The notes under the pieces: generated by a model
What the model was told of the DNA's origin: nothing
Databases searched by the model: none
What the model saw: only the letters and a program-made list of their open reading frames with translations
In this document: one piece after another, positions 1-5,755 of the stretch
Layout: every line of letters starts with the position of its first letter
Position numbering within the stretch: position 1 is the first letter of the stretch
Position numbers and translations under genes: made by a program
Assembly: GCA_021780285.1 (NCBI GenBank)
Contig: JAJXZA010000228.1
Span: 1 to 12,123, forward strand
Direction: 5' to 3'
DNA from: Planctomycetota bacterium
Lineage (GTDB): Bacteria; Planctomycetota; Phycisphaerae; WQYP01
DNA length: 12,123 nucleotides

Positions 1-1716
1 CGGCATATTACGCTTATTGGCAATGCCGCCGTCAGTGGGCAGGGGTTGAATCTGAACGCCCAGAAGCTTGCGGCACAACTGGTATTTACCCGCGATCCGC
101 GTCAGCCCGAGGCACTTTCTCATCTGTTGGCCACGGGCGATGTACATGTGGTTTCGCACAGCAGCGCCGGGGCCGAACCTGACTCCATCTGGGCTAATTC
201 GCTTGAACTTAAAACCACAACTACCGCAGCCAGTACGGTGCCTCAACCCAGCCAACTTCTCTGCGCGGGCAATGTGCGGGCACGGTTTGTGCAGCAGCGT
301 CAAAAGACTACGCCGCAGCACAGCGCCGTGTACCACATAACGGGTCAAACGCTTGCAGCCCAGCTTATTTCCAAGACGCCGCAGGCCGCTGGTGCAGCGG
401 TCGGCCCGGAAGGCATTGGCCGCTTTGATGTTGGCCACTTTGCCATTGGCGGTGGAGTACATGTAGATATTGCCAACGTCGGCAAACCGATCGAAGCTGT
501 CGCCGACACCATGACCGGCAATAAGAGCACCGGTCGCGTGGTGCTTAAGGGCAACACTGCAGCCGGCAGTGCGGCATTTGCATCTATCACACAGGGACAA
601 AATGTTATTGACGCCGGCCGCATTACACTTGTGCAAAAACATCAGGCTATACAGGTCGCCGGCCCGGGTAGCTTTGTTTTTGTTCCGCCGGCGGCGCATG
701 CGGCAGCTACGCAAGGCCAGGCCGGTCATGTCGTTATTACCTGGGCCAACGCCATGAATTACGCCGGCGACGCCCAGAAGGCACGATTTGCCGGCAACGT
801 GCATGTGGCGCTTGTGGGACGACAGGACCAGCACAGTTCGCTCTCATGCGATAATCTTGGTGTACTTTTCGCCCGCCGCAGCGGCCAAACGACGGCAAAA
901 TCCGCACCGGCGCTTAACAGCCTTTCCGGCAATTCGCTGGAACTGGCGCAAATAACGGCCAGCGGTTTACCGACCCAACCTGTTGTGGCCCTCGATGCAA
1001 ACTATGGCCCGCACGGACACCTGCGAACGCGACTCTTTTTAACCACAGCGCAGCTTATCTATAACGCCATTGCCGGTCGGCTGGATATTCCACAGGCCGG
1101 GGAACTATCGCTTGAAGATTACCGCCCGGCCGCCGTGGCCCCAACCGGGCAAATTGCCAATGCAACCGCAACGCCCATGGCTGGTACGCGGGGTCAATCG
1201 GCATTCGCCTGGAAAACCAGTCTGATCTATCGGCGGCGTACCGGCATTGTGGCCTTTAAGGGCAAGGTGCGTATGGTGTATCATCCGCAACAACCCATTA
1301 AGCTGATACCCACCAATAGCAATGAGCTGCCCGCAACCGCCCCGCAACTTGATAATCCCAATAAAAATCTGATTCTGCTGGATTGCAACTCGCTGCATGC
1401 CATGCTGTCGCAAATTGCCGCCCAAACCAAACCTAACGCCGTCGAACTCGGCATGGGCGGCCCCATGAAGCTCCGCTCGGTACAGGCAGATGACGCGGCG
1501 CTTGAACTCTCGGGCGTGCGACTCGTGGCAAGAATGCTGCGTTTTGATGCTGACAAAGAATTCGCCATTGCCCAGGGCAGCAGCAGCGAACCGGCGATTG
1601 TATCAGGTGCAAATGGAGCTTCGGAAGGCCAGGCTGAAAAAATTACCTGGGACCTCGCCCGCGGCCGCCAAGGCATTACGCTTATACATCCGCAGGGCAA
1701 TATCACCGGGCCATAA
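1..1716 (+). CDS. LptA/OstA-like envelope protein, 5' end missing
   Basis: The frame is open from base 1, so the gene starts before the window; 571 residues and the TAA stop are visible. A TTG at 46 is in frame but has no reason to be the start. The protein is mostly short alternating strands, with recurring patterns such as ATGDVHV, CAGNVRARF, FAGNVHVALV (near base 790) and FKGKVRMVY (near 1255), often followed by a strand and a CDxL or CNSL element. Such repeats are typical of LptA/LptC/OstA proteins, whose beta-taco fold carries lipopolysaccharide across the periplasm. LptA itself is under 200 residues, so this is a longer, multi-repeat relative. No lptB-type ABC gene follows. The role in outer-membrane lipid transport is inferred from the repeats only. 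The coding call is strong, the family call moderate. Confidence 0.7.
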   Translation, partial: RHITLIGNAAVSGQGLNLNAQKLAAQLVFTRDPRQPEALSHLLATGDVHVVSHSSAGAEPDSIWANSLELKTTTTAASTVPQPSQLLCAGNVRARFVQQRQKTTPQHSAVYHITGQTLAAQLISKTPQAAGAAVGPEGIGRFDVGHFAIGGGVHVDIANVGKPIEAVADTMTGNKSTGRVVLKGNTAAGSAAFASITQGQNVIDAGRITLVQKHQAIQVAGPGSFVFVPPAAHAAATQGQAGHVVITWANAMNYAGDAQKARFAGNVHVALVGRQDQHSSLSCDNLGVLFARRSGQTTAKSAPALNSLSGNSLELAQITASGLPTQPVVALDANYGPHGHLRTRLFLTTAQLIYNAIAGRLDIPQAGELSLEDYRPAAVAPTGQIANATATPMAGTRGQSAFAWKTSLIYRRRTGIVAFKGKVRMVYHPQQPIKLIPTNSNELPATAPQLDNPNKNLILLDCNSLHAMLSQIAAQTKPNAVELGMGGPMKLRSVQADDAALELSGVRLVARMLRFDADKEFAIAQGSSSEPAIVSGANGASEGQAEKITWDLARGRQGITLIHPQGNITGP

Positions 1717-2069
1717 GGTCTTGTTACGCTCGCTGCCGCCCAGATACAACCTGACGCTCCAGATTACAAATGACTACTCATGAAGCAGGTGTAAATGGGC
1801 GGGGCTGCGGCCAGCAAAGCAAATTCGATCACATCCAATTGAAGGTGCCGCGGCGTGCTTACAGCCATATTGCCGAAGCTGCCGCTTGACTACCATCTCG
1901 TCGAGGCAACAGCCTCATCCATCTATACTGCAAGCGGCCAAAATTTGAGGCAAAACTGAAAGTCGCCCAACAACGAGCCACGCGATTAAGCCGCGTAGTT
2001 CGCCCCGGCCATGCGCCGCAGCACCACGAAACATACTTCAATTCTGACCGCGAGCGATATATCTATCGC
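1717..2069. other. Gap between converging genes; no convincing gene
   Basis: This 353-base stretch lies between the 3' ends of the LptA-like gene and recA. A 39-codon frame from ATG 1770 to TGA 1889 has no ribosome binding site and matches nothing I recognise. A 60-codon minus-strand frame (1859-2041) is also unconvincing. No strong GC-rich hairpin with a T run follows the LptA-like stop. The only clear structure is the small hairpin at the recA end, listed separately. The stretch may hold transcript ends or decayed sequence. Confidence 0.5.
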
Positions 2070-2070
2070 T
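2053..2070 (-). terminator. Hairpin at the recA stop codon (weak terminator)
   Basis: AGCGATA and TATCGCT form a perfect 7-bp stem around a 4-base TATC loop. The upstream arm, as read from recA, includes the last base of the recA TAA stop. No T run follows on the recA strand, so this is not a classic intrinsic terminator. It could protect the 3' end or be part of a factor-dependent terminator. Confidence 0.35.
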
Positions 2071-3215
2071 TACCGACCGGCTTTGCCCGCCATCGCAGGC
2101 TCGCGGCTGATGGGGCGGACCGGCTCTTTGGCTTCCGGCTTGGCCGCAGGCTTTTCGCCGATTTTGTCGGTCGGCTTGTCACCGGGCTTGGCGACTGGCT
2201 CGGCAGCAACTGGCGCTGCGTGCTTTGCCAAAACTTTGGCGTGCACTTCTTTGGCAACCTCCGGATTTTCTTTCAGGAACTGCCGCGTTTGCTCGCGGCC
2301 TTGACCCAGCCGCAGTTGGCCGTAGCTGAACCAGGCGCCGCTCTTATCAATAATGTTGGCGGTGACAGCCAGGTCCAGCAGGTCGCCCTCGTAACTGATA
2401 CCGCTGTCAAAAAGAATATCAAACTCAGCTTCGCGGAACGGCGGGGCAATTTTATTTTTCACGACCTTGGCGCGCACATGGTTGCCCACCGATACTTCGC
2501 CCTCCTTGATGGTGTTAACCCGGCGAATGTCCACCCGCACCGAGCTGTAAAACTTCAGCGCCCGCCCGCCCGTGGTGGTTTCAGGGTTGCCGAACATCAC
2601 ACCGATTTTTTCGCGGATTTGGTTGATAAAAATCACCAGCGACTTGCTCTTGGATACCGCTCCGGTGAGTTTGCGCATCGCCTGGCTCATGAGCCGGGCC
2701 TGCATGCCCATGGGCGCATCGCCCATCTCGCCTTCAATTTCCGACTTGGGTATAAGGGCAGCCACGGAGTCTACCACAATGACATCCACCGCATTGCTGC
2801 GCACCAGCATTTCAACAATTTCCAGCGCTTGTTCGCCCGTGTCGGGCTGGCTTACCAGCAGGTTCTGCAGGCTTACTCCCAGCCGCTTGGCCCACGACGG
2901 GTCTAGTGCATGCTCAGCATCAACAAATGCCGCAACTCCGCCGGTTTTTTGTGCCTGGGCAATCACATGCAGACATAAAGTTGTTTTACCGGAAGATTCC
3001 GGGCCGTATACCTCCACAATGCGGCCGCGCGGCAGCCCCTTGCCGCCCAGAGCGATATCAAGTCCCAGCGAGCCGGTGGAGATACCTTCAATCGGCAGCG
3101 GGTTAGCGCCATCGAGTGTCATGATGGAGCCTTTGCCGTACGATTTTTCAATTTGCGCCAGCGCCCGTTCCAAGGCTTGATCCCGTGCGGTAGACGTTCC
3201 ATTTTCTTTACTCAT
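2070..3215 (-). CDS. recA: Recombinase RecA
   Basis: RecA binds single-stranded DNA as an ATP-dependent filament, drives strand exchange and triggers LexA self-cleavage in the SOS response. The 381-residue product has Walker A GPESSGKT (71-78), the catalytic glutamate in VDAEHALD (E101), Walker B VIVVDS (145-150) and DNA-binding loop L2 starting at FINQIREK (196) and running to about 217. The start at 3215 (MSKENG) is chosen over an upstream in-frame ATG at 3275. It has a GAGG ribosome site 5 bases upstream, family N-termini begin here, and the -10 box lies at 3279-3284, so the upstream ATG would fall before or at the transcript start. The body is conventional, but residues 331-381 form a Lys/Pro/Ala-rich tail with about 11 Lys/Arg and 7 Asp/Glu. 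Escherichia coli RecA has 353 residues and ends in an acidic tail. Assignment is near certain. Confidence 0.98.
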   Translation of the reverse strand: MSKENGTSTARDQALERALAQIEKSYGKGSIMTLDGANPLPIEGISTGSLGLDIALGGKGLPRGRIVEVYGPESSGKTTLCLHVIAQAQKTGGVAAFVDAEHALDPSWAKRLGVSLQNLLVSQPDTGEQALEIVEMLVRSNAVDVIVVDSVAALIPKSEIEGEMGDAPMGMQARLMSQAMRKLTGAVSKSKSLVIFINQIREKIGVMFGNPETTTGGRALKFYSSVRVDIRRVNTIKEGEVSVGNHVRAKVVKNKIAPPFREAEFDILFDSGISYEGDLLDLAVTANIIDKSGAWFSYGQLRLGQGREQTRQFLKENPEVAKEVHAKVLAKHAAPVAAEPVAKPGDKPTDKIGEKPAAKPEAKEPVRPISREPAMAGKAGR

Positions 3216-3278
3216 AGCGGCCTCGCTGCAAAAGAGACAACAAATAAGCCGGCAACCCACGCCACCAGCACGCATGGG

Positions 3279-3306
3279 AGTATACCTAACTAAGTCCTAA
3301 CGTCAA
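3279..3306 (-). promoter_or_regulatory. recA promoter with direct repeat in the spacer
   Basis: On the minus strand, TTGACG (3306-3301) and TATACT (3284-3279) are each 5/6 matches to the sigma-70 boxes, 16 bases apart. The expected transcript start is near 3272, giving a leader of about 57 bases. The spacer is exactly TTAGGACTTAGTTAGG, a direct repeat TTAGG-N6-TTAGG with an 11-bp period, close to one helical turn. That position suits a repressor, and LexA is the obvious candidate for recA. I see no GAAC-N4-GTTC or CTGT-N8-ACAG box here. Confidence 0.65.
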
Positions 3307-3340
3307 GCGGCTGACGAACTGCACTAAAATCTTAACCTGA

Positions 3341-3356
3341 AAGCCGGTGGCGGCTT
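3341..3356 (-). terminator. Weak hairpin after the antitoxin gene
   Basis: AAGCCG and CGGCTT form a perfect 6-bp stem around a 4-base loop, starting 7 bases past the antitoxin stop. On the operon strand it is followed by TCAGGTTAAGATTTTAG, with no continuous T run, so termination before recA may be incomplete. Confidence 0.3.
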
Positions 3357-3363
3357 CTGTTCG

Positions 3364-3696
3364 TTATGTGTTGACAAGGTCGCGCGCCAAATTCGGATGC
3401 TTATCCAACAGACGCAGCAGACGAAGCGCCGGCCCCGATGGGCGGCCTCTCCCCTGTTCCCACGCATGAACAGTTTGGATTGAAGCGTTAACGATGCCGG
3501 CAAACACGGCTTGGCTTACACGCACTTTCTTCTTACGCAAAGCGGCAATCCGTACCGGCGTTATCGGACGCGGCGGTTCAGGAAGATCAACTTCGCGCAG
3601 GGTCACCGGCACTTTTTGCCCATCGGCCCAGTTGATCGCATCTTGGAGACCCGCCTTGATGGTTTTAAAATATTCATCACCTTTTTTTTGTGCCAT
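3364..3696 (-). CDS. XRE-family antitoxin (HigA-like)
   Basis: This 110-residue protein is the likely antitoxin for the adjacent RelE/HigB-type toxin. Residues 46-106 form a helix-turn-helix domain of the Cro/C1 (XRE) type, including SQAVFAGIVNASIQTVHAWE (61-80), followed by the GRGRPSG turn that is frequent in HigA and related antitoxins. Residues 1-45 would be the toxin-binding part. It starts 2 bases after the toxin stop, with AAGGGG 6 bases upstream inside the toxin's end, so the pair is co-translated. Such antitoxins neutralise the toxin and, with it, repress the operon promoter; the palindrome at 4064-4080 is a candidate site. The toxin-first order is typical of HigBA. Codons 3-5 contain a run of eight A bases, a possible slippage site. 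Confidence 0.88.
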   Translation of the reverse strand: MAQKKGDEYFKTIKAGLQDAINWADGQKVPVTLREVDLPEPPRPITPVRIAALRKKKVRVSQAVFAGIVNASIQTVHAWEQGRGRPSGPALRLLRLLDKHPNLARDLVNT

Positions 3697-3698
3697 GA

Positions 3699-4052
3699 TT
3701 AACCCCTTTTTTCTATCCGATGGCGCCGCATGAGGATGTCGAGCTTCTTTTTCAACTGCGCCAATTCATTCTGCTGCTGCTTCGTGATATTCTCCCGAAC
3801 ATTTTTAGCGAACGCGGCTACCAACAGGCACACCCCTGAATCCGGATAATCTGCATAAAGCACGCGCAGTCCGCCGCTTTTTCCACGGCCAGCGGCCGCA
3901 CACCGGATTTTTCGCAGGCCGCTGCCGCCTTTGACCAAATCGCCCTCGCCGCGGAGTATGCGCCGCTGCATCGCCATCAAAACATCATCCGCGACACCAT
4001 TCGCTCGCAACACCCGCGTAACACCCTCAAACTCGACGAATGTCCGTTGCAT
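3699..4052 (-). CDS. RelE/HigB-type toxin
   Basis: The 117-residue product resembles the RelE-like HigB toxins, ribosome-dependent mRNA endonucleases that stop translation when the antitoxin is lost. Visible family features are the basic segment GLRKIRC (45-51), GRGKSGGLRVLYAD (55-68), the hydrophobic strand CLLVAAFAKN (75-84), and ENITKQQQ followed by a charged C-terminal helix. Known members of this fold rely on conserved Lys and Arg residues in the equivalent of these segments; which ones act here was not determined. I chose the ATG at 4052 over an in-frame ATG at 4103, because the best promoter (4071-4099) lies between them and AAAGGA sits just upstream. The 3-base spacing of that site is short. 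The gene is complete with no visible lesion. Confidence 0.85.
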   Translation of the reverse strand: MQRTFVEFEGVTRVLRANGVADDVLMAMQRRILRGEGDLVKGGSGLRKIRCAAAGRGKSGGLRVLYADYPDSGVCLLVAAFAKNVRENITKQQQNELAQLKKKLDILMRRHRIEKRG

Positions 4053-4063
4053 ACATCCTTTCT

Positions 4064-4080
4064 GTACTATTTTATAGCAC
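4064..4080. promoter_or_regulatory. Candidate antitoxin operator (imperfect palindrome)
   Basis: GTACTATTTTATAGCAC is an imperfect 17-bp palindrome: CTAT/ATAG and the outer GT/AC pair, with one mismatch per arm. It covers the -10 box and the predicted transcript start, the position expected for autorepression by a HigA-type antitoxin. Binding is inferred. Confidence 0.45.
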
Positions 4081-4099
4081 ATTCCATATGCCGTTGCAA
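4071..4099 (-). promoter_or_regulatory. Toxin-antitoxin operon promoter
   Basis: On the minus strand, TTGCAA (4099-4094) and TATAAA (4076-4071) are separated by exactly 17 bases. Transcription would begin near 4064, leaving a leader of about 11 bases that contains the AAAGGA ribosome site. This excludes the longer toxin frame that starts at 4103. Confidence 0.6.
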
Positions 4100-4208
4100 A
4101 CACATCGAATTAACTCCTGCGGCAACTCATGGGGCTGGAACGACCATGGTTGTACATCAAGCGAGCACAGGGTAAAAAGTCAGGCATTGACGCAATAGTG
4201 GCCATCCC

Positions 4209-4214
4209 AAGGAG
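4209..4214 (+). promoter_or_regulatory. Ribosome binding site that fixes a TTG start
   Basis: AAGGAG lies 7 bases before the in-frame TTG at 4222. The only upstream ATG in this frame (4129) has no such site. A very weak promoter-like pair, TTGTAC (4150-4155) and TAAAAA (4173-4178) with a 17-base spacer, lies between the two starts and would also favour the TTG. Confidence 0.6.
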
Positions 4215-4221
4215 CATCGCT

Positions 4222-5649
4222 TTGGACATCGAGTTCAACAAACCATTAGACGAATGGGCAACCTTCTGGTTACCTGCGAATGCCGGCCATACGGTAACGG
4301 GACGGCTTATCTATAAGCCAAGGGACGGCATTACCATCGAAGCAATCGGACAAATCACGCCAAACATAGGTTTCAACGATTCTGGCGAGAGCGCTCTGCG
4401 TACGATACACGGAAGGCTTATGAGCGGCGGGCTGTTTACGCTCAGCCATTCGTTCATCCAAAAGAGATCGTTCGGAGCGGGTGGCCTTGGACCAATCACT
4501 CTGCATAGCAATCGCGTCCTGTTCGGAGGACATTTTTCGGATTGCGATACAGTCGAGGTTAGTTCCTGCACCTTTAGCTTAACATCGCTCGAGAGTTGGC
4601 ATGATCACATGCCATTCGGTGAGGAGCAACAATTCGATCAAAATAAGGAGCTTATCGGATATGACCATCGGTTTCGTTTTCCCAAAACAATCGAGATTCC
4701 GGTGCCCGAGCCGCGGATGAAAGTGAAGATCGGCTGGCAATGTCGGCGACTCATGTCTATCGTCGAAAGCAACATGAGCATGGGGGCGATCGCATTTATC
4801 ACGCTTGAGTTTGACAAACCCGTACCATTCCATGTGGCCCGCGATCTTTCGTTTAGCTTTCAGACGTTCCTGTCATTGCTTATCGGCGCACGCATAGATC
4901 TGCGCTGGCTTGAGTTTACAGTCGCGGGCGATGGTCAGACCGCAGCACCCTGCCGCATGCTTGCTGCACAACTAGGCAAATCGCAAGCCGTAGAGGTTCA
5001 AGGGCCGTTGATCAGCTACTCGGCAGTAAAAGATATTTTTTCTGAAATGGTCACTAAATGGTTCGCACGGGACGAGCAGGCCCAAATGGCGGCACACCTA
5101 TACTTTTGGTCGCTTCTGCAAGAATCCGGGCCTGTTGAAGTTCGGCTCCTCACAGCCATACAGGCCATCGAGGCCTACTACCGCTCCCTTCCCGGTGGCC
5201 TGTACATGGAGCAGGAGGAGTTTAATCGCGCATGCAACAAGATAATCGCCGCCATTCCGCCGGAGATAAGCGGCAGCCACCGACAGAGCCTCATAAACCG
5301 CCTGCGTTATGGCAACGAGCATTCGATGCGAAAACGGCTACTTGATTTATTCAGCCGCCTGCCGGAACAATTGGGTATTCGGATTGCCGCTGGCGACCCG
5401 AAGATTTTTGTGGATCGCGTTGTTGATACCCGAAATTATTTCACGCACCGTGATGAACATGCCAAGCCACAATCCTTCGGCGGGGTAAATGCCTTCCATG
5501 CAACCGAGCGGTTAAAGTGCCTTCTCGCCGCTGTCACACTGGCCGACCTCGGAGTCAAAGGCGATGTGCTTGAATCCGCCATCAATAATAATCCTGATCT
5601 TAAACACTGGTTATCCCAAACTTTGCCCGCGCTGAATGCAAATCGCTGA
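4222..5649 (+). CDS. ApeA-like protein with C-terminal HEPN ribonuclease motif
   Basis: The 475-residue product resembles the ApeA family, a single-protein anti-phage system with a predicted HEPN ribonuclease. The N-terminal part (about 1-260) begins MDIEFNKPLDEWATFWLP and continues with the strand-rich GRLIYKP and ITIEAIGQI, the usual opening of ApeA N-terminal domains. The C-terminal half is helical: LLTAIQAIEAYYRS (309-322), then VDTRNYFTHRD, holding the HEPN Rx4H catalytic motif R404-H409. HEPN enzymes cut RNA as dimers, often on infection. The TTG start is chosen for its AAGGAG site; the alternative ATG at 4129 adds 31 residues. Its start is divergent from the toxin operon, 169 bases away. 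Sampled lines here are about 50-52% GC, lower than much of clpB, which hints at transfer. Family call is fairly sure; phage target and trigger are unknown. Confidence 0.8.
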   Translation: MDIEFNKPLDEWATFWLPANAGHTVTGRLIYKPRDGITIEAIGQITPNIGFNDSGESALRTIHGRLMSGGLFTLSHSFIQKRSFGAGGLGPITLHSNRVLFGGHFSDCDTVEVSSCTFSLTSLESWHDHMPFGEEQQFDQNKELIGYDHRFRFPKTIEIPVPEPRMKVKIGWQCRRLMSIVESNMSMGAIAFITLEFDKPVPFHVARDLSFSFQTFLSLLIGARIDLRWLEFTVAGDGQTAAPCRMLAAQLGKSQAVEVQGPLISYSAVKDIFSEMVTKWFARDEQAQMAAHLYFWSLLQESGPVEVRLLTAIQAIEAYYRSLPGGLYMEQEEFNRACNKIIAAIPPEISGSHRQSLINRLRYGNEHSMRKRLLDLFSRLPEQLGIRIAAGDPKIFVDRVVDTRNYFTHRDEHAKPQSFGGVNAFHATERLKCLLAAVTLADLGVKGDVLESAINNNPDLKHWLSQTLPALNANR

Positions 5650-5736
5650 TAAGTCACGATACCAAACACGAGTTGATAAATCTCTTACATCACTCAGGCT
5701 TCGACATAATTGCTCTGCAGAGTCGTGGCCAAATAT

Positions 5737-5752
5737 GTTACGCACCAGTAAC
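5737..5752 (-). terminator. Small hairpin in the gap between the HEPN gene and clpB
   Basis: GTTAC and GTAAC form a 5-bp stem around a 6-base loop, starting 4 bases past the clpB stop. The stem is short and no T run follows on either strand. The rest of this 106-base convergent gap (5650-5755) holds only a short CTCTGCAGAG palindrome at 5713-5722. No good terminator was found for either gene. Confidence 0.2.
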
Positions 5753-5755
5753 CCT

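Noticed and set aside
1770..1889. 39-codon plus-strand frame after the LptA-like gene
   Set aside because: No ribosome binding site and no recognisable motif; too short to support.
1859..2041. 60-codon minus-strand frame downstream of recA
   Set aside because: Composition looks non-coding (many Trp, Arg and Cys) and there is no ribosome site.
2220..2906. Long plus-strand frame antisense to recA
   Set aside because: Mirror of recA's GC-biased codons; the recA product is unambiguous.
4129..4221. ATG 4129 as start of the HEPN gene
   Set aside because: No ribosome site, and the extra 31 residues do not look like the family; kept only as an alternative.
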